From Rhodocyclaceae bacterium (GTDB taxonomy: Bacteria; Pseudomonadota; Gammaproteobacteria; Burkholderiales; Rhodocyclaceae), in assembly GCA_004379165.1 (NCBI GenBank), contig NKXK01000030.1, positions 1 to 64,000 of the forward strand: a DNA stretch of 64,000 bases, read 5' to 3'. Positions within the stretch are counted from its first letter, which is position 1. Each line of letters starts with the position of its first letter. Both the position numbers and the translations under genes were made by a program. Under the pieces are notes generated by a model, which was not told where the DNA came from, did no database searches, and saw only the letters and a program-made list of their open reading frames with translations. Shown one piece after another: positions 9,580 to 18,184 of the stretch.

Positions 9580-10338
9580 ATGTCGATTTCCACGCCCCTG
9601 CCCGAAGACACCCTCACTGCCTTTGCCAACACCGACACCCAGCGCCTCGCGGCGCGCATGGCGCAGGATGTGTTTGCCAGTACCTTCCGCGAATCGGCCG
9701 CGACTGATATGGCGGCGCTGGCGGAGCGGATGAGTGCTTTGGAGCAGCAGTGCCACAACTGGACGCAGGCGGCCGACAGCGACGATGGCCGGGCGCTGCG
9801 TCTGGCACTGCTGATCAGCGGTCTTGACCAGTGGGGGCTGGCCTACAGCCAAGCATTCAACCTGACCGCGTTGCCGGCTTTGACCGCCTTGCTCGGCGCC
9901 CTGCGCAACCGGCAGGATGCGCAGGCCGAGAGTCGTTTCCAGCATTATTTTGCCCGCCTCGAACAGCTTGAAGGTGATGCCATCGACTTCAAGGTCGAGT
10001 TGCGTCGTAACATCCATCTCGCGCTGTGGAATGCGATGGCGGCCTGCGAGAGCACCGAACAGGCACGGCACATCCTGCAGCCGCTGGGCGGCATGATGCT
10101 GGCAGTCAATGAACGCATGCCGCAGCTCGGCTGGCGTCTGCTCGCCGATGCGCTGGCCAATATCCAGGTCTGCCTGCTCGACGAGAGCGGTGCGGCAACG
10201 CCGGTCGGGCGCGAGAGCACGCAACAGCTGTTCGAGTCGCTGCAACACGCGCTGCCGCGCGAGCGCTATCAGGAAATCATGGCCTATTCGGCGCAAGTGG
10301 TAATGGCCTGGCAACAGGCGCGACGTCAGGCGCACTGA
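9580..10338 (+). CDS. Conserved hypothetical alpha-helical protein
   Basis: This 252-residue protein is not recognised. It is rich in Ala, Leu and Gln and reads as almost all alpha-helical, with no signal peptide, membrane segment or cysteine motif. One region (RFQHYFARLEQLEGDAIDFK) suggests coiled-coil packing. Start 9580 (MSISTPLPEDTL) was preferred; an in-frame ATG at 9550 overlaps a possible -10 box (TACAAT 9545-9550). It is divergent from minCDE and upstream of gpmI, with no functional hint from either neighbour. It is likely cytoplasmic. Confidence 0.7.
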   Translation: MSISTPLPEDTLTAFANTDTQRLAARMAQDVFASTFRESAATDMAALAERMSALEQQCHNWTQAADSDDGRALRLALLISGLDQWGLAYSQAFNLTALPALTALLGALRNRQDAQAESRFQHYFARLEQLEGDAIDFKVELRRNIHLALWNAMAACESTEQARHILQPLGGMMLAVNERMPQLGWRLLADALANIQVCLLDESGAATPVGRESTQQLFESLQHALPRERYQEIMAYSAQVVMAWQQARRQAH

Positions 10339-10414
10339 TCCGTAGTCGCCTGGGTGCTGCCGGCCGGTATCGGCAAGCGGTAAAATGACGGTTTTCCCGG
10401 GGTGCCAGCGCGTT

Positions 10415-10450
10415 TGCTGCGGTGAACCCGGATTTTCGTCCAATTTTGTC
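10415..10450 (+). repeat. Dispersed TGCGGT-N17-A-rich element, copy 3
   Basis: TGCGGT at 10418-10423, 17 bases, then CAATTT at 10441-10446. It lies in the leader of gpmI, 12 bases before the ATG. A separate -10-like TAAAAT is at 10381-10386, so the element may be transcribed as part of the gpmI leader. Confidence 0.72.
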
Positions 10451-10461
10451 GAGTCCCTCGC

Positions 10462-12102
10462 ATGCTGAACAAATCCTCCTCCTTCGCCGGTATCCAAGGC
10501 CCGGTCGTCGTCATCGTCATGGACGGCTACGGTCTGCCGAAGACCGATGTCGGCAGCGCCATCGCCGCGGCCCAGAAGCCAACGCTCGACCGCCTCTTCG
10601 CCACCTGCCCGAACATCCGTCTGCGCGCCCACGGCACGGCGGTTGGCATGCCCTCGGATGACGACATGGGCAACTCCGAAGTCGGCCACAACGCCATTGG
10701 CGCCGGTCAGGTCTATGCGCAGGGTGCTGCGCTGGTCGCCAACGCCATTGCCGACGGCAGCATCTGGCAGGGCGAGGCCTGGCAACAGGTTGTCGCCGGC
10801 GCCAACGCCGGTCGCGGCGTCATCCATTTCCTCGGGTTGTTCTCGGACGGCAATGTGCACAGCCACATCGACCACCTGAAGGCGATGGTCGTGCGCGCCA
10901 AGGAAGAAGGCGTGCCGACGGTGCGCATCCACGCCCTGCTCGACGGCCGCGACGTGCCGGAAACCAGCGCGCTGGAGTATGTCGTGCCCTTCGAGGCCTT
11001 CCTCGCCGAGCTGTCGTCCGGCGGCTTCGATGCCCGCATCGCCTCCGGCGGCGGTCGCCAGTACATCACCATGGACCGTTACGACGCCAACTGGCCGATG
11101 GTGGCCAAGGGCTGGAAGACGCACGTGCTCGGCGAGGGCCCGCAGTTCGCCAATGCCACCGACGCGGTTAACGGCCTGCGTGCCGCCTATCCCGGCACCA
11201 TCGACCAGGATCTGCCCGAGTTCGTCATTGCCGAAAATGGCCAGCCGATCGGCACCATCGAGGATGGCGATTCGGTCGTCTTCTTCAACTTCCGTGGCGA
11301 CCGCGCCATCGAGATCACCCGCGCATTCGTCGAGGCCGAGTTCACCGAATTCGACCGCATCCGCTATCCGAACGTCACTTACGCCGGCATGCTGCAATAC
11401 GACGGCGACCTGCAGTTGCCCAAGCGCTTCCTCGTGGCGCCGCCGGCGATCAAGGACACCTCTGGCGAATGGCTCAGCAAGCTCGGGCTCGCGCAGTTCG
11501 CCTGCTCCGAGACGCAGAAATTCGGTCACGTCACCTACTTCTGGAACGGCAACCGCTCCGGCAAGTTCGATGGCGAAACCTGGCAGGAAGTCCCGAGCGA
11601 CGTCGTGCCTTTCGAGCAGCGGCCGTGGATGAAGGCTGCCGAAATTACCGACGCCATGGTTGCCGCGATCCAGTCCGGCCAGTACCAGGTGCTGCGCTGC
11701 AACTACGCCAACGGCGACATGGTCGGCCACACTGGCAACTTCCGCGCCGCGACGATGGCTGTCGAGGCGGTTGATCTGGCGCTGGCTCGCCTGCTCAAAG
11801 CGGTCGAGGCGGCGGGCGGCGTGGCGCTGATCACTGCCGACCACGGCAATGCCGACGAGATGTTCGAACTCGACAAGAAGACCAAGCAGCCGGCGCAGAA
11901 CAAGGACGGCTCCTTCAAGGCGAAGACCGCGCACACCCTCAACCCGGTGCCGCTGATCCTCTTTGATGCCGCGACCGGTGGCAAGCTGGGGTTGCAGCAG
12001 ACCGAGACCTGCGGCCTTTCCAGCATCGCCGCCACGGTCGCCGGCCTGCTCGGCTACGACAAGCATCCGTCCTGGGATGCCGGCGTCCTCACTGTCGCCT
12101 GA
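10462..12102 (+). CDS. gpmI: 2,3-bisphosphoglycerate-independent phosphoglycerate mutase
   Basis: The 546-residue enzyme interconverts 3-phosphoglycerate and 2-phosphoglycerate in glycolysis and gluconeogenesis using two Mn2+ ions. The N-terminal metal site is VIVMDGYGL. The phosphoserine motif DDDMGNSEVGHNAIG places the catalytic serine at about residue 72. Further motifs are SDGNVHSHIDHL, ALLDGRDVPETSA and the second metal site ITADHGNADEM near the C-terminus. It is slightly longer than the E. coli enzyme (about 514). gluQ starts immediately after its stop. Confidence 0.97.
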   Translation: MLNKSSSFAGIQGPVVVIVMDGYGLPKTDVGSAIAAAQKPTLDRLFATCPNIRLRAHGTAVGMPSDDDMGNSEVGHNAIGAGQVYAQGAALVANAIADGSIWQGEAWQQVVAGANAGRGVIHFLGLFSDGNVHSHIDHLKAMVVRAKEEGVPTVRIHALLDGRDVPETSALEYVVPFEAFLAELSSGGFDARIASGGGRQYITMDRYDANWPMVAKGWKTHVLGEGPQFANATDAVNGLRAAYPGTIDQDLPEFVIAENGQPIGTIEDGDSVVFFNFRGDRAIEITRAFVEAEFTEFDRIRYPNVTYAGMLQYDGDLQLPKRFLVAPPAIKDTSGEWLSKLGLAQFACSETQKFGHVTYFWNGNRSGKFDGETWQEVPSDVVPFEQRPWMKAAEITDAMVAAIQSGQYQVLRCNYANGDMVGHTGNFRAATMAVEAVDLALARLLKAVEAAGGVALITADHGNADEMFELDKKTKQPAQNKDGSFKAKTAHTLNPVPLILFDAATGGKLGLQQTETCGLSSIAATVAGLLGYDKHPSWDAGVLTVA

Positions 12103-13044
12103 TTGCCGGCGCCGGGTTTGCCAGTGACCGCAGCAACCCCGGCGCGGCCTTATCGCGGGCGCTTTGCGCCATCGCCGACCGGGCCGCTACACTTTGGCTC
12201 GCTGGTCGCCGCCGTCGGCAGTTATCTGGACGCACTCGCCCACGCTGGCGAGTGGCTGGTTCGGATGGAGGATGTCGATACCCCGCGCAACGTGCCGGGG
12301 GCGGATGCCGACATCGTGCGCACGCTTGAAGCTTTCGGTTTTGAATGGGAGGGCGAGGTGCTCTACCAGAGCAAGCGCGGTGAGGCTTACGCTGCGGCGC
12401 TGGATCAGCTGACGGCGGCCGGACTGGCTTACGGCTGCGCCTGCTCGCGCAAGGAAATCGCGGACTCTGCAACGCGCCCGGCCATCGACGGCGGTCTCGC
12501 CTATCCCGGCACCTGCCGCCACGGCCTTCCCGCCGGGCGTAGCGCACGGGCCTGGCGTCTGCGTGTCGATGACCAGTCGCTGGCTTTTGAGGATCGCCTG
12601 CAGGGTACGGTCAGTCAGTGTCTGGAAAGCGATGTCGGTGATTTCGTGCTGCGCCGTGCCGACGGCTTGTGGGCCTATCAGCTGGCGGTGACGGTCGACG
12701 ACGAATTTCAGCAAATATCGGATGTCGTGCGCGGTGCCGACCTGCTGGCCTCAACGCCACGGCAGATCCACCTGCAACGCTGCCTCGGCTACCGCACGCC
12801 GCGCTACGCACACCTGCCGGTGGCGGCTAATGCAGCGGGCGAAAAATTGTCGAAACAGACGCTGGCGCGGGCGCTGGATGGCTCACGGGCCGCCGCTGAA
12901 CTGGTCTCGGCCCTGCGTTTCCTTGGCCAGCAAGTGCCGCAGACGCTGGTGGCCGCCAGAGTCGCCGATGTCTGGGACTGGGCGCGGGCGCACTGGGATT
13001 TTGCTGCCATTCCGCGGCGGCGCGCCATCATTCTTCCGGTTTAG
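12103..13044 (+). CDS. gluQ: Glutamyl-Q tRNA(Asp) synthetase
   Basis: GluQ is a truncated glutamyl-tRNA synthetase that attaches glutamate to queuosine in the tRNA(Asp) anticodon. The class I motif is RFAPSPTGPLHFGSLVAA. The zinc site is seen as CACSRKEI with a later CRHG, and the KMSKS-like loop is EKLSKQ. The anticodon-binding domain of GluRS is absent, as expected at about 313 residues. There is no ATG near the N-terminus. TTG 12103 directly abuts the gpmI stop; TTG 12118 and GTG 12124 are equally possible and nearer the usual family start. It is probably co-transcribed with gpmI. Confidence 0.93.
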   Translation: MPAPGLPVTAATPARPYRGRFAPSPTGPLHFGSLVAAVGSYLDALAHAGEWLVRMEDVDTPRNVPGADADIVRTLEAFGFEWEGEVLYQSKRGEAYAAALDQLTAAGLAYGCACSRKEIADSATRPAIDGGLAYPGTCRHGLPAGRSARAWRLRVDDQSLAFEDRLQGTVSQCLESDVGDFVLRRADGLWAYQLAVTVDDEFQQISDVVRGADLLASTPRQIHLQRCLGYRTPRYAHLPVAANAAGEKLSKQTLARALDGSRAAAELVSALRFLGQQVPQTLVAARVADVWDWARAHWDFAAIPRRRAIILPV

Positions 13045-14227
13045 GGTCGATCCGGTCTTCGACCTGCCAATGCCTGGCGCCATAGCCGGCGATACCGACC
13101 ATCATTCGCACCACGCCGTAGCTCAGCCAGCGCCCGATGCTCGCCCACCATGAGCGGCGGGTGAGCTCTTCCGCCAGCACCTCGCAGGCACCGTTGTCCA
13201 TCGCCTGTTGCAGGCTGTCGCGCAGTTGCGAAGCAAAATCGCCGTCATCGACGACCAGATTGGCTTCCTTGGCGAGCAGCAGGCTGAAAGGGTCGATGTT
13301 CGATGAACCGACCGTTGCCCAGCGCCGGTCGATGACCGCCACCTTGGCGTGCATGAAGCTCTTTTCGTACTCGAAGATACGGATGCCCTTGTTGAGCACT
13401 TCGCCGTATAGCGTGTGCGTCGCATAGCGCAGCATCGGGTGGTCGGTCTTGCCCTGCAGTAGCACGAAGATTTTCACCCCGCGCCGGGCAGCGGCATACA
13501 GCGCCCGTCCGAAACGGAAGCCGGGCAGAAAGTAGGCGTTGGCGATGACAATCTCGTGCTCCGCAGAATTGATCGCCCGCAGGTAGGCATTAAGGATGTC
13601 GTTACGGTGGCGGATGTTGTCGCGTATCAGGAAGGCTGCACGCTGATCTCCGGCGGTGTCGCAACAAGGCTGGCTGGCCGGCCCCAGACGGAAGCGGCGC
13701 TTGAAATTGGCCCAGCTGACGATTTCCCACATCCGGCGGACGGCGTGATGGATCTGGCGCAGTACCGGCCCCTCGACACGCACCGCGTAGTCGTAGCGGG
13801 GGCGCATGTCTTCGGGCGCATTGTGGTCATCGACGACATTGATGCCGCCGACAAAGGCCACCCGTGCATCGACGACCGTCAGTTTGCGGTGCAGGCGCCG
13901 CAGGCGGTGGCGTTTCAGATGCCAGGTGCCGATTTCCGGCCGGTACTGCAAGGCGCGGACGCCGGCCGCAGTCAGTCGGGGCAGAAAGTCAGCAGCGAAA
14001 TTGCGTGCACCGAAGCCATCGACGGTGACGTTGACCTGCACGCCTCGGGCGGCGGCATGGCAAAGCGCCGTGGCGACGGCATGGCCGACGACATCGTCGG
14101 CGAAAATGTAGGCTTCGAGGTAGATTTCGCGCTCGGCCGCGTCGATCGCTGCGATCAGCGCCGGAAAATACTGCTCGCCGGAATTGAGCAGTGTCAGCCG
14201 GTTGCCATCGAGAAACTCAGCTGCCAT
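13028..14227 (-). CDS. clsB: Cardiolipin synthase B-type phospholipase D protein
   Basis: This 399-residue protein has two HKD motifs: HRKLTVVDARVAFVGGIN and HAKVAVIDRRWATVGSSNID. They are the paired catalytic motifs of phospholipase D-type cardiolipin synthases. There are no N-terminal transmembrane helices, which matches ClsB rather than ClsA. The start ATG at 14227 gives MAAEFLDGNRLTLL and overlaps the upstream nuclease-family gene by 11 bases. The same two-gene order occurs in E. coli (ybhP-clsB). Its 3' end overlaps the convergent gluQ end by 17 bases. Role in phosphatidylglycerol/ethanolamine-dependent cardiolipin synthesis is inferred from the family. Confidence 0.9.
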   Translation of the reverse strand: MAAEFLDGNRLTLLNSGEQYFPALIAAIDAAEREIYLEAYIFADDVVGHAVATALCHAAARGVQVNVTVDGFGARNFAADFLPRLTAAGVRALQYRPEIGTWHLKRHRLRRLHRKLTVVDARVAFVGGINVVDDHNAPEDMRPRYDYAVRVEGPVLRQIHHAVRRMWEIVSWANFKRRFRLGPASQPCCDTAGDQRAAFLIRDNIRHRNDILNAYLRAINSAEHEIVIANAYFLPGFRFGRALYAAARRGVKIFVLLQGKTDHPMLRYATHTLYGEVLNKGIRIFEYEKSFMHAKVAVIDRRWATVGSSNIDPFSLLLAKEANLVVDDGDFASQLRDSLQQAMDNGACEVLAEELTRRSWWASIGRWLSYGVVRMMVGIAGYGARHWQVEDRIDPKPEE

Positions 14228-15014
14228 GGACCGACAGGCGTGCTGACAGCGCCGCGTGATCGGAGATGGCCGACCACGGCGGCCCGAAATGGACGCAGGT
14301 TTCGTGCACCGAGAAGCCGCGAACATAGATGCGGTCGAGGCGGAACATCGGCATCGCCGCCGGGAAACTGCGCACCGGCTGGCCGTTGCGGCCGCTGAAG
14401 ACTTCGAAGAGGCCGAGCCGTTCGGCGAGGTGATCGCCGGCACGGTTACGCCAGTCATTGAAATCGCCGGCGATGATCAAGGGCTCATGGTGGTTGGCGA
14501 GTTCATCGAGGTAATCGGCCAGCGCATCCATCTGCTTGCGCCGTGAGTAACCGAACAGCGACAGATGTACGCAGACGCAGTGCGCAGTCCGCCCATCCGG
14601 CAGCTCAATTCGGCAATGCAGCATGCCGCGGCGCTCGAACTGCAGGTGCGTGACATCCTGGTTGTGGGCGTCGAGAATCGGGAAGCGCGACAGGATGGCG
14701 TTGCCGTGGTGGCCATGGTCATAGATCATGTTCCGGCCGTAGGCGGATTGCCAGATGTCTTCGGCAAGGAATTCGTGTTGCGGCGACGCTGGCCAGTTGT
14801 GATGGCGGTCGGCATGGCCGAGGTGCAGCCCCTGCACTTCCTGCAGGAAGACGATGTCCGGTGCCAGATGGCGCAGCCGCTCGCGCAGTTCATGGACCAT
14901 CATGCGACGGTTGAACTGCGAGAAGCCCTTGTGGATGTTGTAAGTTGCGATGTGCAGTTGCACAGGGTCGGTGCTTTCTGTCGGCAAGCCCCGGCGGTTG
15001 CCGGGGCAGGTCAC
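14217..15014 (-). CDS. Endonuclease/exonuclease/phosphatase family protein (YbhP-like)
   Basis: This 265-residue EEP-fold protein has the typical motifs ATYNIHKG (about 23-30), FLQEVQG (metal-binding Glu), AGDFNDWRN and the C-terminal SDHAALSARL. These form a Mg2+-dependent hydrolase site acting on phosphodiesters or phosphomonoesters. The substrate is unknown; in E. coli the YbhP homologue sits beside clsB as here, so a phospholipid role is plausible. The start is uncertain. GTG 15014 is the longest; GTG 14963 would give a start just before the conserved QLHIATYNIH and may be correct. Confidence 0.88.
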   Translation of the reverse strand: MTCPGNRRGLPTESTDPVQLHIATYNIHKGFSQFNRRMMVHELRERLRHLAPDIVFLQEVQGLHLGHADRHHNWPASPQHEFLAEDIWQSAYGRNMIYDHGHHGNAILSRFPILDAHNQDVTHLQFERRGMLHCRIELPDGRTAHCVCVHLSLFGYSRRKQMDALADYLDELANHHEPLIIAGDFNDWRNRAGDHLAERLGLFEVFSGRNGQPVRSFPAAMPMFRLDRIYVRGFSVHETCVHFGPPWSAISDHAALSARLSVHGS

Positions 15015-15034
15015 AGATTAGCAAGCCTGTGCGC

Positions 15035-15118
15035 TTATTGCAGCATGAACATTTCGTATTCGAGGCGGCTGAGTTGGCGGGAAAGCATGACCAGACCGGT
15101 GCATAGTGTGACGAGCAC
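15035..15118 (-). CDS. Possible 27-residue single-helix membrane peptide
   Basis: A short frame starting at GTG 15118 encodes a hydrophobic stretch (VLVTLCTGLVMLS) followed by RQLSRLEYEMFML and TAA. This is the pattern of a small one-helix membrane protein. No clear ribosome-binding site is seen and the frame is blocked by a stop just upstream, so it may be chance. It fills most of the 149-base gap between nadA and the YbhP-like gene. Confidence 0.2.
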   Translation of the reverse strand: MLVTLCTGLVMLSRQLSRLEYEMFMLQ

Positions 15119-15163
15119 TGTGAGCGTAAAGCCGCAGGCAGGCCGTGTTTATCCCCATTCGAA

Positions 15164-16261
15164 TCAGGAAATCGCCAGCATCCGGTCGAGCGCCAGTTTG
15201 GCAGCAGCTGTTTCGTGTTCCGGCACCTTGATCTGGTTGACCACCTTGCCCTCGACCAGGTTTTCCAGCGTCCAGGCCAGGTGCTGCGGGTCGATGCGCT
15301 GCATCGTCGAGCACATGCAGATGGTCGTCGCCATGAACTGGACGATCTTGTCCTGTGGCAGCACCTCTTTCGCCAGGCGATCGACGAGGTTCAGTTCTGT
15401 GCCCACCAGCCAGCGCGTGCCGCCGGGGGCTTCCTTGATGGTCTTGACAATGTGCTCGGTCGAGCCGACGAAGTCGGACGCGGCACAGACTTCGAAATTG
15501 CATTCCGGGTGGGCGATGACTTTACCTTCCGGGTACTTGGCGCGGAAGGCATCGATGTGCGATTTCTGGAACATCTGGTGCACCGAGCAGTGGCCCTTCC
15601 ACAGCAGGATGCGCGCCTTTTTGATCTGTGCCGGCGTCAGGCCGCCCATTTCCAGGTCGGGATCCCAGACGACCATTTCATCCATCGGGATGCCCATGTT
15701 GTGGCCGGTCCAGCGACCAAGGTGCTGGTCGGGAAAGAACAGCACCTTCTGGCGGCGGGCGAAAGCCCACTTTGCGATGGTGCCGGCGTTCGACGAGGTG
15801 CACACAATACCGCCGTGCTCGCCGCAGAATGCCTTCAGGTCGGCGGCCGAGTTGATATAGGTGACCGGCGTGACTTCTTCTTCGGGATTGAGAACTTCGT
15901 TCAGTTCGCGCCAACAGCGCTCGACCTTGGCCAGGTTTGCCATGTCGGCCATCGAGCAGCCGGCGGCGAGGTCAGGCAGGATGGCGATCTGGTTCGGCGC
16001 CGTCATGATGTCGGCGACTTCGGCCATGAAATGCACGCCGCAGAAGATGACGTATTCGGAATCGGTCTGCGAGGCGAGGCGCGAAAGCTTCAACGAATCG
16101 CCGGTGAGGTCGGCGTATTGATAGACGTCTGCGCGCTGGTAATGGTGGCAGAGGATGACGGCCTTCTTGCCGAGCTTGGCGCGGGCGGTGCGGATGCGCT
16201 CGTGGCAGGCCTCGTCGGAGAGGGCGTTGAACGGATCGAAGGAGATTGTCGCTGTTTGCAT
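15164..16261 (-). CDS. nadA: Quinolinate synthase A
   Basis: This 365-residue [4Fe-4S] enzyme condenses iminoaspartate with dihydroxyacetone phosphate to quinolinate in de novo NAD synthesis. Family segments seen include ILCHHYQRADVYQYADLTGDSL, VIFCGVHFMAEVADI, GCSMADMA, HPECNFEV and a C-terminal ATTICMCSTMQRID containing the cluster cysteines. Start 16261 (MQTATISFDPFNAL) was chosen by family N-terminus. A copy of the dispersed TGCGGT-N17 element lies directly upstream on the same strand. The rhodanese gene upstream (16323) is on the same strand. Confidence 0.96.
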   Translation of the reverse strand: MQTATISFDPFNALSDEACHERIRTARAKLGKKAVILCHHYQRADVYQYADLTGDSLKLSRLASQTDSEYVIFCGVHFMAEVADIMTAPNQIAILPDLAAGCSMADMANLAKVERCWRELNEVLNPEEEVTPVTYINSAADLKAFCGEHGGIVCTSSNAGTIAKWAFARRQKVLFFPDQHLGRWTGHNMGIPMDEMVVWDPDLEMGGLTPAQIKKARILLWKGHCSVHQMFQKSHIDAFRAKYPEGKVIAHPECNFEVCAASDFVGSTEHIVKTIKEAPGGTRWLVGTELNLVDRLAKEVLPQDKIVQFMATTICMCSTMQRIDPQHLAWTLENLVEGKVVNQIKVPEHETAAAKLALDRMLAIS

Positions 16262-16273
16262 GCTGTACTCTGA

Positions 16274-16306
16274 AAATTGGCCGTTTTTTCGTGTTGACCG
16301 CAGATG
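16274..16306 (-). repeat. Dispersed TGCGGT-N17-A-rich element, copy 4
   Basis: Minus-strand TGCGGT at 16302-16297, 17 bases, then CAATTT at 16279-16274. It ends 13 bases before the nadA start codon, in the same relative position as copy 3 before gpmI. Confidence 0.72.
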
Positions 16307-16322
16307 TTCCGGCGGCTGGGTA

Positions 16323-16775
16323 TTATCCCTGAATCCACGGCAGCCCGGCTTTGCGCCAACCGCCAATATTGCCCCGGTGGCCGTTCGCATCCTTGTCACC
16401 TTCAAAGCCCTCCAGCACGTTATAGCAGTTGGCGTAGCCGGATTCGGTAGCGGCAGTCGCCGCACCGATGGAGCGCACGCCGCTGCGGCAGAGGAAAATG
16501 ACCAATGATTCCGGATCGACCTGGCGCTTCAGTTCGGTAAGGAAATTGGGATTGCGCACGCCGCCAGGATACTGGTTCCATTCGATCTCGACGGCACCCG
16601 GCACCCGGCCGACCCAGTCCCACTCAGCGCGGGTGCGCACATCGACCAGCTTGGCGCCCGGCGCCAGCTGCAGCAGGGTGTAGGCCTCCTGCGGTGTCAG
16701 TTCGCCCTGGTAGGGGCGGTTCAGGGCTTCCCCGCGTTCGCGGGCCAGGTTCAGGGTGTCGCTTAACTTTCCCAT
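16323..16775 (-). CDS. Rhodanese-like sulfurtransferase domain protein
   Basis: The 150-residue single rhodanese domain has the active-site loop CRSGVRS, with the catalytic cysteine at about residue 96. It also has the KLVDVRTRAEWDWVGRVPGA substrate-binding region. Rhodanese-fold proteins transfer sulfane sulfur. The last segment GNIGGWRKAGLPW is typical of the family. There is no signal peptide, so it is probably cytoplasmic. It is divergent from the cation-efflux gene at 16824, with both starts separated by only 48 bases. Confidence 0.9.
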   Translation of the reverse strand: MGKLSDTLNLARERGEALNRPYQGELTPQEAYTLLQLAPGAKLVDVRTRAEWDWVGRVPGAVEIEWNQYPGGVRNPNFLTELKRQVDPESLVIFLCRSGVRSIGAATAATESGYANCYNVLEGFEGDKDANGHRGNIGGWRKAGLPWIQG

Positions 16776-16823
16776 AATCTCGGGCTGCTAAAATTCAAGG
16801 CCCATAGTATAGGACAGACCCCC

Positions 16824-17996
16824 ATGGCCGACGCAGTTCCCGATATCCCACCGGCAGAGGCCGCCGAACGTGCTGCGCTGGCGCAACGCGCCACCTGGGT
16901 CAGTGTCGCCGTCAATCTGGTGATGACCATCGCGCAGATCATCGTCGGCTGGCTGGCGCATTCGCAGTCGCTGATTGCGCACGGTCTGCATTCCTTTTCC
17001 GATCTCCTGTCCGATTTTCTGGTGATCTGGGCCAGCCGGCAGAGCGCGCATCCGGCGGACGATGCACATCCCTACGGCCACGCTCGGGTCGAGACGGCAG
17101 CGACGCTTGTCCTTGGCAGTTCGCTGATGCTGATCGGTGGCGGCATCCTCTGGGAGTCCGGGATGCGTCTGCAACATGTCGATGTCTTGCCCGCCGTCGC
17201 CATGTCGGCGTTCTGGGTGGCGGTGGTTACGGTCATTGCCAAGGAGGCCTTGTACCGCTACCTGATCGCCGTCGGCGAGCGTCTGCGCTCACAGTTGCTC
17301 ATCGCCAATGCCCTGCACACCCGCGCCGATGCTGCGTCGGCGCTGGTGGTCGTGGTCGGTATCGGTGGCGCACTGCTCGGCTGGTCGTTTCTCGATCTAC
17401 TGGCGGCCGCGCTGATGGGCTTCATGATCCTGCGCATGGGGGCCGAGTTGGCCTGGGGTGCGCTCAAGGAGCTGATCGATACTGGCCTGGATGAAACGCA
17501 GGTGGCGGCGATCCGTGAGACCCTGCTCGCGACGCCCGGTGTGCGCGGGTTGCACGAGTTGCGTACCCGGCGCATGGCGCATCAGGCTCTGGTTGACGCC
17601 CACGTGCAGGTCGATCCGCGGATCAGCGTTTCCGAAGGGCACCGCATCGCCGAATCGGCCCGTGCCCGCGTGCTGCGCCAGCATCCGGAGGTGCTCGATG
17701 TGCTCGTGCATATCGATCCAGAGGATGATCTCGATCCGGATAGTGCGGCCATTCGCCTGCCCGAGCGGAGCGCGGTGCTTGCCTCGTTGGCTCCGCTGCT
17801 AGCCGGCTTGCCGGCGCCCGAAAAGATCGTCCTTCATTATCTCAGTGGCCAGATCGAAGTCGAGGTTTTTTTGGGGGCCCAAGCGTTGGCCGGCGTCGCG
17901 GACGCGGGCGGGATCGAGTCGCAACTGTCGGAGGCGCTCAGGGTGCATCCGCAAATACGCTCGTTGTCTGTGCATGTCCTGTTTGCACCAAAATAG
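16824..17996 (+). CDS. Cation diffusion facilitator (CDF) family transporter
   Basis: The 390-residue protein has a CDF membrane domain (about 20-215). The metal-site motifs are HSFSDLLSD (HxxxD, helix 2) and HTRADAAS (HxxxD, helix 5), with HPYGHARVE between them. A cytoplasmic dimerisation domain follows (TPGVRGLHELRTRRM...VHIDPEDD). The family usually ends near residue 300. Here a further 80-90 residues (from about 310) form a second small domain with VLHYLSGQIEVEVFLG. It exports Zn2+, Fe2+ or similar ions; the ion cannot be assigned. Its stop codon TAG lies inside an NtrC-type site of the glnA control region. Confidence 0.9.
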   Translation: MADAVPDIPPAEAAERAALAQRATWVSVAVNLVMTIAQIIVGWLAHSQSLIAHGLHSFSDLLSDFLVIWASRQSAHPADDAHPYGHARVETAATLVLGSSLMLIGGGILWESGMRLQHVDVLPAVAMSAFWVAVVTVIAKEALYRYLIAVGERLRSQLLIANALHTRADAASALVVVVGIGGALLGWSFLDLLAAALMGFMILRMGAELAWGALKELIDTGLDETQVAAIRETLLATPGVRGLHELRTRRMAHQALVDAHVQVDPRISVSEGHRIAESARARVLRQHPEVLDVLVHIDPEDDLDPDSAAIRLPERSAVLASLAPLLAGLPAPEKIVLHYLSGQIEVEVFLGAQALAGVADAGGIESQLSEALRVHPQIRSLSVHVLFAPK

Positions 17997-18000
17997 TGCA
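17984..18000. promoter_or_regulatory. NtrC-binding site 1 upstream of glnA
   Basis: TGCACCAAAATAGTGCA matches the NtrC consensus TGCACY-N5-GGTGCA at 11 of 12 conserved positions. It overlaps the stop codon of the CDF gene (TAG 17994-17996). It lies about 103 bases upstream of the -24/-12 promoter. Confidence 0.85.
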
Positions 18001-18015
18001 AAATGACTTGTTGTT

Positions 18016-18032
18016 TGCACAATAACGGTGCG
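18016..18032. promoter_or_regulatory. NtrC-binding site 2 upstream of glnA
   Basis: TGCACAATAACGGTGCG is a weaker NtrC-type palindrome. Its centre is 32 bases from site 1, close to three helical turns, the arrangement expected for cooperative binding of two NtrC dimers. Confidence 0.75.
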
Positions 18033-18094
18033 GTCGTTCTTTGTGGCTTACGTTTATCTCGTTGTGGCAGAATAGATAGTCTGTTCGCAGGTGA

Positions 18095-18111
18095 TTGGCA
18101 TAGGTCTTGCT
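18095..18111 (+). promoter_or_regulatory. Sigma-54 promoter of glnA
   Basis: TTGGCATAGGTCTTGCT carries the -24 GG and -12 GC with the invariant 10-base spacing between them. It lies 70 bases downstream of NtrC site 2 and about 74 bases upstream of the glnA ATG. Confidence 0.87.
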
Positions 18112-18184
18112 AAAATCCCAGCGCTGAGATTTTTGATGCTCGCCGGATCCGCCGGCAACCTGTTTTCTTAGGAGACTAACGCTT

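Noticed and set aside
9442-12066. Very long open frame on the minus strand opposite gpmI
   Set aside because: It mirrors the codon periodicity of gpmI and the preceding gene and has no recognisable domain; a GC-rich shadow frame.
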